Shown piece after piece: positions 17,858 to 26,720 of a DNA stretch of 64,000 bases. Under the pieces are notes generated by a model, which was not told where the DNA came from, made no database searches, and was given only the letters and a program-made list of their open reading frames with translations. Position 1 is the stretch's first letter; each line of letters begins with the position of its first letter. The DNA lies in assembly GCF_035918015.1 (NCBI RefSeq), contig NZ_CP109132.1, forward strand, positions 620,001 to 684,000, read 5' to 3'. Origin of the DNA: Streptomyces sp. NBC_01754 (GTDB lineage: Bacteria > Actinomycetota > Actinomycetes > Streptomycetales > Streptomycetaceae). Position numbers and translations under genes: made by a program.

Positions 17858-17898
17858 GTTCACTACGCGATTTAAGAAGTGAACGATGAGACTGTCAA
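17858..17898 (-). promoter_or_regulatory. Promoter with overlapping operator for the GH16-GH18 operon
   Basis: On the minus strand TTGACA (17893-17898) is followed after 17 bp by TTAAAT (17870-17875), a good vegetative promoter about 140 bp before the GH16 start. A dyad with arms GTTCACT (17858-17864) and AGTGAAC (17878-17884) straddles the -10 box, the classic position for a repressor. The repressor is not identified. Confidence 0.65.
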
Positions 17899-17985
17899 GG
17901 GCCTGGTACGGACCTGAGCCGTGAACGCGGCCCGCCGCCGTGGCGCCGCCCCGGCGGAGAACGGTGGGACGGGGGACTTCCGGCG

Positions 17986-18465
17986 TCAGGCGCCGCCGGC
18001 CGGCTCGAACCAGGTGGGACCGTCCGTGAGCGACTGCTTGATCCGCAACAGCGAGAACTCGCTCAGCGGCGGCAGCGCGTCGACGGGGTACCAGCCCACC
18101 TCCAGCGACTCGTCGTCGTTGACCCGCGCCTCTCCCCCGGTGGCCCGGCAGCGGAAGGTGACGTCGAGGTACTGGCACCGGTCGCCGTTGGCGTACTGCA
18201 CCGGTTTCAACGCCTGGGTGAGGACGACCCGCTCCGCGACGCACCGCACGGCGGTCTCCTCGTACACCTCCCGCTCGGCGGTCTCCGCGGGTTGCTCGCC
18301 CGGCTCGGCGATGCCGCCGATGACCGACCACCTGCCGGTGTCGGAGCGCCGGTTGAGCAGCACCCGGCCCAGGTCGTCGAAGACGACCGCGGTGATGCCG
18401 GGCAGCAGGAGCAGCTGGTGACCGGCCGTGGCACGGATCTCGCGGATGAAGTCAGGAGTAGCCAT
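17986..18465 (-). CDS. NUDIX hydrolase
   Basis: A 159-aa NUDIX protein. The Nudix box spans about residues 49-71: it begins GGIAEPGE and ends REVYEETAV, matching Gx5Ex7REUxEExGU in all catalytic positions except the last glycine. Such enzymes hydrolyse nucleoside diphosphates linked to another group; the substrate cannot be told. It follows the lnt gene by only 9 bp and is probably co-transcribed with it. Confidence 0.9.
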   Translation of the reverse strand: MATPDFIREIRATAGHQLLLLPGITAVVFDDLGRVLLNRRSDTGRWSVIGGIAEPGEQPAETAEREVYEETAVRCVAERVVLTQALKPVQYANGDRCQYLDVTFRCRATGGEARVNDDESLEVGWYPVDALPPLSEFSLLRIKQSLTDGPTWFEPAGGA

Positions 18466-18474
18466 GCGCCGAGC

Positions 18475-20103
18475 CTACGTGGCCGACGGGACGTCCCCGG
18501 GCCCCGCCGCCCGGTCCTTCCTCGCACGGACGGACCGGACCGCCACCCAGCCGAGACCGGCCACCGCGACGAGCGCGAGAAGGCCTTCGGGCAGGACTCC
18601 CAGCCGGGTCGCCGGGGTGAGCGAGGAGCGCAGCGGTACCTCGTCGACCAGGGCGGCCGGGGTGAACATCCCGGACTTCTCCACGATCGTGCCGTCCGGC
18701 CTGATCACCGCGCTGACGCCGCTGGTGACGGACACGACGACGGACCTCCCGTGCTCGACGGCCCGGACCTGGGACATGGAGAGCTGCTGGTAGGTCATCT
18801 CGCTGCGGCCGAAGGTGGCGTTGTTGCTCGGTACGGCGATCATCTGCCCACCGTGCTCCACGGTGTCGCGCACCATATCGTCGAACGCGGCCTCGTAGCA
18901 GGTCACGAGCCCGACCTTGGTACCCGCCAGATCGAACACCCCGACCTTGTCGCCGGGGCCGAACTCCCGCTGGACCCGGTCGACGTCCTTGCTGAAGATC
19001 CGGACGAACGACCGCATCGGCATGTACTCGCCGAACGGCTGGATGTGCCGCTTGTCGTACGTGTCGCCGGGTCCGCTCTCCGGGTCCCACCGGATCAGTG
19101 TGTTGCGGAGCGTCCCCGTCTCGGGGGTGAGGACCGCGCCGATGACGGTGGGGGCGCCGATCGCCTTCACCGCCCGGTCGATCACGTCGCGGGCGTCGGG
19201 GTTGCGGTACGGGTCGAGGTCGGAGGAGTTCTCCGGCCACAGCACGAAGTCCGGCTGCGGCTCCTTGCCCGCCTCGACGTCCCGGGCGAGCTGCTCCGTA
19301 CGCGCGGCGTGGTTGTCCAGGACCGCCCTGCGCTGCGAATTGAAGTCGAGACCCAGACGCGGCACGTTGCCCTGGATCGCGGCGACGGTCGCGGTGCCGT
19401 CCTCGGCCGAGTCGTCGACGAGCGGCAGGGCCGCGAGCGCGGCGAGGGCGGGTACGGCGACGGTGGCGGCGGCCGCGACGGCGGCGGCCCGGGGTACGGC
19501 ACCGCTGGCGCGGTACCGGCGGACCTGCCGTGCGGCTTCGAGGAGCCCGAACCCGCACAGCACCACCGCGAAGGAGAGCAGCGGTGTTCCGCCCAGCGCG
19601 GCGAGCGGCAGGAACACACTCTCGGCCTGGCCGAAGGCGATCTTGCCCCACGGGAAGCCGCCGAACGGGATCCGGGCCCGTACCGCCTCGTCCAGGGTCC
19701 AGACGGCCGCCGCCCAGACGGGCCAGTACGGGAGCCGGGAGACCGCGGCGACACCCATGCAGCCCACGGCGACGAACAGGGCCTCGGCCGTGGCGAGCGC
19801 GAGCCACGGGACGGGCCCGACGTCCTCGCCCGTCCAGCGCAGCAGCGGGAGCATGAAGCCGAGACCCGCCAGGAGGCCGAGCCCCAGCGCGGCACGCAGC
19901 CTGCGCGCGGACAGGACCCAGCCCAGTAGGGCGAAGGCGGGCAGCACCAGCCACCACAGGGGCCGCGGCGGGAAGCTCAGGTACAGCAGCACCCCGGAGA
20001 GGACGGCCGCGGCCGGCCGGACGAGCCGCGGCCAGGGCCGTGTGCCGCGGGCGGCGGGGGCGGAGGCGGGCGGCGGGTCGGCGGTGGTGGTCGTGGTGCT
20101 CAC
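18475..20103 (-). CDS. lnt: Apolipoprotein N-acyltransferase
   Basis: A 542-aa membrane enzyme that adds the third acyl chain to lipoproteins. The N-terminal half has about six hydrophobic helices (residues 28-225) and a final helix lies near 515-535. The carbon-nitrogen hydrolase domain lies between, with the catalytic triad visible as Glu291 (VLWPENSSDL), Lys351 (TYDKRHIQPFGEY) and Cys402 (GLVTCYEAAF). It starts at GTG 20103. Streptomyces commonly have two Lnt proteins, so this may be one of a pair. The extension at the N-terminus is Thr/Pro/Ala-rich. Confidence 0.93.
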   Translation of the reverse strand: MSTTTTTADPPPASAPAARGTRPWPRLVRPAAAVLSGVLLYLSFPPRPLWWLVLPAFALLGWVLSARRLRAALGLGLLAGLGFMLPLLRWTGEDVGPVPWLALATAEALFVAVGCMGVAAVSRLPYWPVWAAAVWTLDEAVRARIPFGGFPWGKIAFGQAESVFLPLAALGGTPLLSFAVVLCGFGLLEAARQVRRYRASGAVPRAAAVAAAATVAVPALAALAALPLVDDSAEDGTATVAAIQGNVPRLGLDFNSQRRAVLDNHAARTEQLARDVEAGKEPQPDFVLWPENSSDLDPYRNPDARDVIDRAVKAIGAPTVIGAVLTPETGTLRNTLIRWDPESGPGDTYDKRHIQPFGEYMPMRSFVRIFSKDVDRVQREFGPGDKVGVFDLAGTKVGLVTCYEAAFDDMVRDTVEHGGQMIAVPSNNATFGRSEMTYQQLSMSQVRAVEHGRSVVVSVTSGVSAVIRPDGTIVEKSGMFTPAALVDEVPLRSSLTPATRLGVLPEGLLALVAVAGLGWVAVRSVRARKDRAAGPGDVPSAT

Positions 20104-20146
20104 CCGTCGGAGTCTACGGTGCCGCGCCGGGCGGACGGCGGAACGG

Positions 20147-20791
20147 TCAGGGCCCGCTGGACGTTCCGGTGGGATCCCCGGTGGACGTCCCGGTGGGGTT
20201 CGCCGTGGGGTTCCCGGCGGACGTCCCGGTGCCCGACCTCAGGTGGAGCCGGTCGCGGATGAACCAGACGGCCGTCTCGGCGTCGTCGACGGTGACGGTG
20301 AACGTCCGGCCGTCGCCGAGGGCGAGCACCAGCCCCTCGCCCCGGCGTACGACCACGGCGGTGCCCTTCTCGGGGCGCCACCGGTACCCCCAGCCGCCCC
20401 ACTGACGCGGGGTGACCTGGGGGGCGAAGTCCGCGCCGACCACATGGGTGAGCAGGATCCGGCGCCGGGGCAGCCCGATGTGGCCGCAGCGCACCTCCAG
20501 GGCGTCGCCGTCGACCTTGACCGCCACATGGACGAAGGCCAGGGTCCCGAAGAGGATCAGCAGGCCCGCGGCCAGACAGCCGATGACCGCCATCAGCAGC
20601 GGGGCGACCCCCGAGGTCCAGGCCGAGTCGACGGCGAGTTCGATGCCGAGCGCCATGCATCCCGCGCCCGCGACCGCGAGCAGCCACTGGAAGCGGTTGG
20701 TGGCGCGTCCCGTCCAGACCATGGCAGAGGTCTGGCTCGAACCGTGCCGCGTGTTGCCGGGGTGGTCCGTCATGCGAAGCAGCGTACCCAC
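20147..20791 (-). CDS. Two-helix membrane protein, PH-like, with repetitive Thr/Gly/Pro tail
   Basis: A 214-aa protein with two hydrophobic helices (about residues 36-52 and 62-88), then a soluble beta-rich part (VAVKVDGDALEVRCGHIGLP and onward) resembling bacterial PH-like domains, and a low-complexity tail with repeats of NPTGTS/DPTGTS type. The GTG at 20791 has GGGGAG before it; ATG 20773 is an alternative without one. It sits 43 bp before lnt, same strand, so may be in its operon. Function unknown. Confidence 0.72.
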   Translation of the reverse strand: MGTLLRMTDHPGNTRHGSSQTSAMVWTGRATNRFQWLLAVAGAGCMALGIELAVDSAWTSGVAPLLMAVIGCLAAGLLILFGTLAFVHVAVKVDGDALEVRCGHIGLPRRRILLTHVVGADFAPQVTPRQWGGWGYRWRPEKGTAVVVRRGEGLVLALGDGRTFTVTVDDAETAVWFIRDRLHLRSGTGTSAGNPTANPTGTSTGDPTGTSSGP

Positions 20792-20843
20792 GTTCCGCTC
20801 CCCGGGTACCGGCGTCGGCGCCCCGCATGTCCGGGCGTGTGCG

Positions 20844-21629
20844 TCAGAGCGCGGGGCTCACCGGGCGCAGAAGCAGGCCCTCGGCATAGGCCAGAGCGGG
20901 CACGGGCAGGCCGGCGACGTGTCCGCCGAGCAGGACCGTGAGCGTGCCGGAGGGTTCGGCCGACGGAGCGGGTCCGGCGCCGATCCGGCGCAGGGCCTGG
21001 GCGGCGACCGCCTGCGCGGAGCCGTGGAGTGTGGCGTCCGGGTGACCGGGGCGCCGCACGGCGGTGCGGATGCGTTCCGCGACGAGCTCGTAGTGGGTGC
21101 AGCCCAGGACGATGTCCACCACACCGGGCGGGGTGAGGGCGGCCGCCGCGGACACGGCACGGCCGATCGCCGCCTCGTCGGCGTGCTGCACGGCGTCGGC
21201 GAGACCGGGGCAGGGCACCTCGGTCACGTCGGCGTGGGCCGCGAAGTCCTCGATCAGCCCGCGCTGGTAGGGGCTGCCGGTGGTGGCCGGGGTGGCCCAG
21301 ATCGCCACCGGGCCGCCGCCGGCCGCGGCCGGTTTGATCGCGGGGACGGTGCCGACGACGGGCAGCGCGGGCTCCAGCTCGGCCCGCAGGGCGGGCAGGG
21401 CGTGGACGGAGGCGGTGTTGCAGGCGACGATCAGCGCGTCGGGCCGGTGGGCCGCGGCCGCCCGCGCCACGGCGAGCGCCCGCTCGGTCACGTCCTGCGG
21501 GGTCCGGGGTCCCCAGGGCATCGAGGCGGGGTCCGACGACAGCACCAGATCGGCGTCGGGGCGCAGTCCGCGTACCGCGGCCGCGGCCGCCAGCAGGCCG
21601 ATCCCCGAGTCCATGAGTGCGATCTTCAC
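20844..21629 (-). CDS. Glutamate/aspartate racemase-family protein
   Basis: A 261-aa MurI-fold protein. Both catalytic cysteines are present, in ACNTASVH and LGCTHYE, and the N-terminal DSGIGLLAAAAAV replaces the DSGVGGLTV of housekeeping MurI. The GTG at 21629 is chosen because it fits the family start; longer frames to the right are shadow. Because the start differs from normal MurI, this may be a paralogue with a different substrate. The glycosyltransferase gene diverges 58 bp away. Confidence 0.83.
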   Translation of the reverse strand: MKIALMDSGIGLLAAAAAVRGLRPDADLVLSSDPASMPWGPRTPQDVTERALAVARAAAAHRPDALIVACNTASVHALPALRAELEPALPVVGTVPAIKPAAAGGGPVAIWATPATTGSPYQRGLIEDFAAHADVTEVPCPGLADAVQHADEAAIGRAVSAAAALTPPGVVDIVLGCTHYELVAERIRTAVRRPGHPDATLHGSAQAVAAQALRRIGAGPAPSAEPSGTLTVLLGGHVAGLPVPALAYAEGLLLRPVSPAL

Positions 21630-21687
21630 CCAGTCACCATAGTCGACCGCCCTTGCGCCACCGCCGAAGTGGTGCAGACTTCGGCGG

Positions 21688-22881
21688 ATGAGCGCCGTTG
21701 CCTGGATCGCCGTGGTTTCGTTGTCCGCTTGGGTGTGGCTGCTGCTGGGCCAGGGGTTCTTCTGGCGGACCGACCAGCGGCTGCCCGACCGCGACGAACC
21801 GGTGCGCTGGCCGTCGGTGGCGGTGGTCGTCCCGGCGCGGAACGAGGCCGCGGTACTGCCGGCGAGCCTGCCCTCGCTGCTCGCCCAGGAGTATCCCGGG
21901 GACGCGGAGGTCGTGCTGGTCGACGACTGCAGCGACGACGGGACGGGGGAACTGGCCCGGGCCCTGTCCGTACGCTGCGGCGGTCTCCCGCTGACGGTGG
22001 TGACCCCGGGCGAGCCCGAGCCCGGCTGGACGGGCAAGCTCTGGGCGCTGCGGCACGGGATCGCGCTGGCCCGCCGCTGGAAGCCCGATTTCCTGCTGCT
22101 GACGGACGCGGACATCGCCCATGAACCGGACAGCCTGTACGAGCTGGTCCGCGCGGCCGGGCCCGTGTCGGGGGCCGGTGGGGAGGGCGACTTCGACCTG
22201 GTGTCGCAGATGGCCCGGCTGAGGGTGACGAGCACCTGGGAGCGGCTGGTCGTACCGGCCTTCGTCTACTTCTTCGGTCAGCTCTACCCCTTCCGGTGGG
22301 TGAACCGGAGGGGGACGCGGACAGCGGCGGCGGCGGGCGGCTGCGTGCTGCTGCGCACCCGGGCCGCCGAGCGGGCCGGCGTCCCGGAGTCCATCCGCCA
22401 GGCGGTGATCGACGACGTGTCGCTGGCGCGCGCGGTGCAGCGAAGCGGTGGCCGGATCTGGCTGGGGCTCGCGGACCGGGTGGACAGCGTGCGGCCGTAC
22501 CCGGGGCTGCGGGAGCTGTGGCGGATGGTCTCCCGCAGTGCGTACGCGCAGCTGCGGCACAGCCCGCTGCTGCTGGCGGCCACGGTGGCGGGGCTGCTCC
22601 TGGTCTACGTCGTGCCGCCCGCCGCCTTCGTCACCGGGCTCACGACGGGCGACGCCGCGGCCGCGTGGGCGGGCGGAGCCGCGTGGGTGGTGATGGCCGG
22701 GACGTACATGCCGATGCTCGGCTACTACCGGCAGTCGCTCTGGCTGGCTCCCCTGCTGCCGTTCACCGCCTTCCTGTACCTCCTGATGACGGTGGACTCG
22801 GCGGTGCAGCACCACCTGGGCCGGGGCGCGGCCTGGAAGGGGCGTACGTACGCCCGTCCCGAGGCCGCTCCCGAGCCCTGA
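21688..22881 (+). CDS. HpnB-like family 2 glycosyltransferase
   Basis: A 397-aa membrane glycosyltransferase. An N-terminal helix is followed by a GT-A domain with VAVVVPARNEAAVLPASL, VVLVDDCSDDGT, the LLLTDADIAHEPDSL (DxD) motif and a late QRSGGRIWLG region; three or four helices close the C-terminus (about 290-380). The order and the GWTGKLWALRHG segment match hopene-associated transferases (HpnB). No other hopanoid gene is nearby, so the acceptor is uncertain. There is no convincing ribosome site before ATG 21688. Confidence 0.82.
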   Translation: MSAVAWIAVVSLSAWVWLLLGQGFFWRTDQRLPDRDEPVRWPSVAVVVPARNEAAVLPASLPSLLAQEYPGDAEVVLVDDCSDDGTGELARALSVRCGGLPLTVVTPGEPEPGWTGKLWALRHGIALARRWKPDFLLLTDADIAHEPDSLYELVRAAGPVSGAGGEGDFDLVSQMARLRVTSTWERLVVPAFVYFFGQLYPFRWVNRRGTRTAAAAGGCVLLRTRAAERAGVPESIRQAVIDDVSLARAVQRSGGRIWLGLADRVDSVRPYPGLRELWRMVSRSAYAQLRHSPLLLAATVAGLLLVYVVPPAAFVTGLTTGDAAAAWAGGAAWVVMAGTYMPMLGYYRQSLWLAPLLPFTAFLYLLMTVDSAVQHHLGRGAAWKGRTYARPEAAPEP

Positions 22882-22909
22882 GGGCGTACCCGCGGCGGGG
22901 GTCACCCGG

Positions 22910-24184
22910 TCACTTGCGGCCGGGGGTCCAGTTCATGCCCCAGCCGTAGGCGGCGTCGATGGTCCGCTGGGGGCTCACGCCGCGCTCGGGTACGAGATAG
23001 CGGGCCTCGCGCTGCACGGTGAGGTCCCCGGCACCGTTGTCGGTGATCAGTGCGAGCGCGCACACCGTGGAGGGCACGGTGCATTCGTCGAGGGAGAAGT
23101 CGATCGCCGCGCCGTTCTGCGGCTGGAGGGTGACGGTGGCGTGCAGATCGGCGAAACTCCGGGCCCCCTCGTAGATGGTGACGAAGATCAGGACGCGGCG
23201 CAGCCGGTCCTTGTGGTCGAGGTTGACCGTGAGGTTCTCGCCGGTGGAGACGGCGCCGGTGCGGTCGTCGCCGTCGAGGTGGATGTACGGCGGCTGCGCG
23301 AGGGAGCCGAAGGCGTTTCCGAGTGCCTGGACGACCCCCTTGCGTCCGTCGGAGAGTTCGTAGAGCGCGCAGAGGTCGAGGTCGAGGTCGGCGTGCGTGG
23401 CTGCGGCCCTGCCGAGCTTCGCGCCCCATCCCTTGAACTGCTTGCGGGTCTCCCAGTTGAGATTGACGCGCAGCGCTCCCGAGGTGCCTCCCTGTTTCGT
23501 CAGCGAGACCGAAGGGGCTTCCTTCGTCAGGGTGACCTTGGTCAGCCGCACCGGCTGCGCGGCCGGGGGCGGAGGGGCGGCGGGGGCCTGGGGCACGACG
23601 GGAGCCACGGGCGGCCGGGGAGGCTGCGGGGCGGCGGGCGGGGGCGCCGCCGGTGCCTGGGGTTCGTCGACGGAGATACCGAAGTCCGTCGCCAGGCCCG
23701 CGAGTCCGGTGTCGTACCCCTGTCCCACCGCCCGGAACTTCCAGGCATCCTGACGCAGGTACAGCTCCCCCAGGATGAAGGCGGTCTCGACCGTCGCGTC
23801 CGCGCTCTCGAAGCGCGCGAGCTCCGCACCGTTGGCCTGGTCGACGACCCGTACGTACAGACCGGTCACCCGGCCGAAGGTGCCGCCGTCCGCCGAGGCC
23901 GCCACCACGACGCGCTCGATGGCCGGTTCCATGCGGCCGAAGTCGATCAGGAGGGTGTCCGTGACCGTGCCGTCCACGGTCCTCTTGCCCTCGTGGCGCA
24001 CCGCTCCCGAGGCGTGCGCCGGCTGGTTGTAGAACACGAAGTCCCCGTCGTCGCGCACCTTTCCCGAGAGGAGAAGGAGCGCCGAGGCGTCCACATCCGG
24101 TGCCCCGGGGGAGGTTCGCCGGCCCACTTCGACCTGTACGACCTGGGCCGGCACCGCGACATTGGTTCCTTTTTGCATGGTCAT
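22910..24184 (-). CDS. TerD-family didomain protein
   Basis: A 424-aa protein with two TerD-like beta-sandwich domains (about 1-170 and 205-424) joined by a Pro/Ala linker (about 175-215). In the first, [38 protein letters not shown] and [15 protein letters not shown] are diagnostic. The second keeps RVNLNWETR and the calcium-site-like [11 protein letters not shown] and LHATVTLQP segments. TerD proteins bind calcium and are linked to tellurite, phage and stress resistance. ATG 24184 is used; ATG 24178 is possible. A 900-bp gap lies upstream. Confidence 0.9.
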   Translation of the reverse strand: MTMQKGTNVAVPAQVVQVEVGRRTSPGAPDVDASALLLLSGKVRDDGDFVFYNQPAHASGAVRHEGKRTVDGTVTDTLLIDFGRMEPAIERVVVAASADGGTFGRVTGLYVRVVDQANGAELARFESADATVETAFILGELYLRQDAWKFRAVGQGYDTGLAGLATDFGISVDEPQAPAAPPPAAPQPPRPPVAPVVPQAPAAPPPPAAQPVRLTKVTLTKEAPSVSLTKQGGTSGALRVNLNWETRKQFKGWGAKLGRAAATHADLDLDLCALYELSDGRKGVVQALGNAFGSLAQPPYIHLDGDDRTGAVSTGENLTVNLDHKDRLRRVLIFVTIYEGARSFADLHATVTLQPQNGAAIDFSLDECTVPSTVCALALITDNGAGDLTVQREARYLVPERGVSPQRTIDAAYGWGMNWTPGRK

Positions 24185-24965
24185 GCTCGCCCCCAACACG
24201 AGTCCGGCTGTCCGGAGAGTTTCGGGCCAACCTAATCGCCGGGGCGCCGCCACGCCCACACCCCCTGCGTGGTGGTGCCCGACGGTCCCCCGGGCACCAC
24301 CGGTCACCCCGTGGGGTACGAGGCCGCCGCCAGGCTCGGGATGACGGCCGGTGCCCTCGGGTCAAGGGGCCGACCGGCGCCCCGCGCCCAGCGGGAAGGC
24401 AAGTGTGCGCACGACCGTATGCTTACTGTACCGAGGCCCGTACCTTCCTTCCGCGCAGAGCGGGGAACGGCCGTCGCGCCAGGAGGACGCCGGGCCTTGA
24501 AAACGCCCGTGCGGGGCGGACACGGGATGTGCGGCTTTATGCCGTGGCCTTCGACGACGCGTCGGACGCGGGGGGAATCCCCGGCAGAGCCGCGTAATCC
24601 GGTTCCATTCACGGTGGGGCACGGAGGAGTTACGAGTACTTGACGGCCCCGCGACGACGCGGGTGCGTCCGGGATACGTGTTCTCCTGCCAGGTACGGCG
24701 CGCGCCATCTGCCTTCTCCGGCTCTCCGGTTCTCGGGCTCTCCGGGAAACGGAGTCCGAGTCGGAGGACCCGGTGCCGAGCGTCTCCACCGCCGTACCGA
24801 GGCCGCCGGGCCGGGTGTGCGCGGTCGCCACCGGCGGCCTTCTGACCGCCGCCGAGTTCCTGGCGCTACGGATCAAGGCCCTTCGCCCCGGTGAATGCCA
24901 TGCGGGGTGCCGCCCTTTGCTCCCCCGCCACTTCTTGTCGGTCATCGGGCCGGCCAAGGGAAAGC

Positions 24966-24982
24966 TTCCGTTGTTAACGGAA
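24966..24982. promoter_or_regulatory. Dyad in AT-rich promoter region
   Basis: Arms TTCCGTT and AACGGAA around the 3-bp centre GTT, about 100 bp before the DUF6643 start, in the only AT-rich part of the gap. A repressor or activator site is possible. Confidence 0.35.
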
Positions 24983-25041
24983 TCTTTAACTATGTTTTGG
25001 CAGGTCAGGTGGATAGAACCGGCATAAAACGGATGCCCCCG

Positions 25042-25061
25042 GGATTGGGACTCCCCAATCC
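25042..25061. promoter_or_regulatory. Inverted repeat just upstream of the DUF6643 start
   Basis: Arms GGATTGGG and CCCAATCC with the 4-nt centre ACTC end 20 bp before the ATG at 25082. It may be a leader hairpin in the mRNA, close to where the ribosome binds, or a protein-binding dyad. The gene has no clear Shine-Dalgarno sequence. Confidence 0.4.
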
Positions 25062-25081
25062 GCACATCGTGGGCTTAACTT

Positions 25082-25582
25082 ATGGCCATGACCTCCCCCC
25101 GCTCCACCTACGGTGGCGGTTACTACGCCGCGCCGTCGTTTCCCGACACCCCGATCTACGACTCCCTGGTCGCCGAGCGGGGTACACCCCAGATCGCGCC
25201 GATCCGGGTTCCCGCCGCCTACGACACCGGCAACAGCTACCTGCCGGCCCTGTCTTCGGCGCTTCCCGCGCTGCCGGCCGCTCCGTCGCCGCAGCAGCAC
25301 ACCGGGTCCTACGGCTATCCGCAGCAGACCGGCCAGCCGCAGTACCAGAACACGGGGCAGCAGGCACCGGTGATGCAGCCCGCGCAACTGCATCCCACGC
25401 CGACGCCGTACATCCCGCAGCAGCCGGCGGCGCCCCGCGGCTACCAGCAGCCGCCGCAGCAGCAGCAACAGCGGCCCGGTACGGGGTACGAGGCGATGCG
25501 TCCGGCCTCGCCGCGCCCCGCTCCGGCTCAGTCGCCGTACGAGGACCCGTACAACCGCCCGTACCAGAGCCGGGGGTACTGA
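25082..25582 (+). CDS. Pro/Gln-rich DUF6643-type protein
   Basis: A 166-aa low-complexity protein without signal peptide or membrane helix. The N-terminus (SPRSTYGGGYYAAPSFPDTP, then IYDSLVAERGTPQIAPIRVP) is the conserved part; the rest is rich in Pro, Gln and Tyr, with runs such as QPPQQQQQ and many PYxxP units. Streptomyces relatives are conserved only at this N-terminus. The disordered composition suggests a scaffold or adaptor. Start at ATG 25082 or ATG 25088; neither has an obvious ribosome site. Confidence 0.78.
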   Translation: MAMTSPRSTYGGGYYAAPSFPDTPIYDSLVAERGTPQIAPIRVPAAYDTGNSYLPALSSALPALPAAPSPQQHTGSYGYPQQTGQPQYQNTGQQAPVMQPAQLHPTPTPYIPQQPAAPRGYQQPPQQQQQRPGTGYEAMRPASPRPAPAQSPYEDPYNRPYQSRGY

Positions 25583-25878
25583 GCGCGACGGGGGGGAAGT
25601 CCGCCGGTGCCGTCCGGCGGGGACCACCGCCGGTCCCGTCCTCGCGGCTCTCCGCGTCCACCCCGCCGAGTCGCCGTCCGGGTCGGTGACCGGGTACGGG
25701 CCTGGGCGGACCGCGGTCGGCCGCCACGGCCCGAGGAGCGCCCCGGGCCGCCCGACCGGCCCGACCGCCGGGAACTCGCGGGGGAGTGCCTGTCGTTGGC
25801 TTCATGCGGCTGCCCCGGCGACCACCGCATCCCGCCGGGGCCGAAGGGATGGGAGGGTACGGACGGAGAAGGGGGTGC

Positions 25879-26499
25879 ATGACCGTGCGGGTGGTCCTGG
25901 GGATCCGTAGGTGGCGGCACAATCCTCTGTGCCGGCCGACCGACCGCCATGAGGCGTGGCTCGCGCTGGCCGCCCTGCTGCTGATGCTGGTGGCGTCCCC
26001 GCTGCTCGGCCGGATGTGCGCTTCGCTCACCGACGACACCCTCCAGGAGATGGTCAGGGCCCAGCGCGCGCACCGGCATCTCACGGAGGCCGTCGTGGTC
26101 GGCGCGAGCCGCGACCGCACGGCACCGTTCGTCCAGGACTCCGACAGCACCGTGACGGAGGCCACCACCCGCACCTCGGTGACCGCCGTGTGGAGGGCAC
26201 CGGACGGCACCGAGCGTTCGGGCACGGTCTTCACGACGGCCGACACCACCACCCCCGGTACCCCTGTGCGGATCTGGACGGACGACGACGGCGCCCCCGT
26301 CATGCGCCCCATGGACGCCTCGGCGGCACACACCCACGCGGTACTGGCCGGTGTCGGGGCGGCTCTGCTCTCGGCCGGCTCGGTGGAGGCGGCCCGCAGA
26401 CTCGTCCTGTGGCGCATGGTGCGGCTGCGGTACCTGCGTATCGACCGGGCCTGGGCCGAAACAGGTCCCGACTGGGGCAGAACGGGTAAGGGCAGCTGA
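25879..26499 (+). CDS. Rv1733c-family two-helix membrane protein
   Basis: A 206-aa protein of the actinobacterial Rv1733c family. The conserved RRWRHNPLCRPTDRHEAW precedes the first membrane helix (about residues 30-50); an extracytoplasmic beta-rich part (about 55-140) holds VTAVWRAPDGTERSGTV and a PVRIWTDDDG segment; a second helix follows near 150-168. Function is unknown; the M. tuberculosis relative is a dormancy-associated antigen. ATG 25879 follows GAAGGGGG. It reads in the same direction as the next gene, 221 bp away. Confidence 0.8.
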   Translation: MTVRVVLGIRRWRHNPLCRPTDRHEAWLALAALLLMLVASPLLGRMCASLTDDTLQEMVRAQRAHRHLTEAVVVGASRDRTAPFVQDSDSTVTEATTRTSVTAVWRAPDGTERSGTVFTTADTTTPGTPVRIWTDDDGAPVMRPMDASAAHTHAVLAGVGAALLSAGSVEAARRLVLWRMVRLRYLRIDRAWAETGPDWGRTGKGS

Positions 26500-26720
26500 C
26501 CCCGGGGACGCGGTGGCGGGGGCCCAGGGGCGCCACCCCGCTCCCTCCGGTCGGACGACCCGTCAACCCGCGCCCTCGACGCGCGCTACGGTGGACCGGC
26601 CGACCCGACTCCTCGGCAGGCTGACCCCGAGCTGCCGGTGACCGGCGGCGACGGCAGCCGCACGGCATGCGGACCGGCACGGGCATCGCACACAGCACGA
26701 GGTGGGGGCAGAGCAGCACC

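Larger units (their letters stand above)
24185..25081. other. Long divergent gap between TerD and DUF6643 genes
   Basis: No open frame here looks like a protein, although several long frames exist on both strands. Structured elements are a hairpin at 24271-24301 (11-bp arms GGTGGTGCCCG and CGGGCACCACC, 9-nt loop), a dyad at 24966-24982 and another at 25042-25061. The stretch from about 24960 to 25035 is unusually AT-rich and probably holds the promoter of the DUF6643 gene. Confidence 0.5.

Noticed and set aside
21630..22235. N-terminal extension of the racemase gene to 22235
   Set aside because: The extension overlaps the divergent glycosyltransferase and has no family resemblance.
24304..25065. 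253-codon open frame on the minus strand in the TerD/DUF6643 gap
   Set aside because: Arg/Pro/Ser-rich without hydrophobic core or family resemblance, no ribosome site, and it crosses AT-rich promoter DNA and two dyads.
25583..25878. Small genes in the DUF6643/Rv1733c gap
   Set aside because: Frames are Arg/Pro-rich shadows; no ribosome site or conserved pattern was seen.
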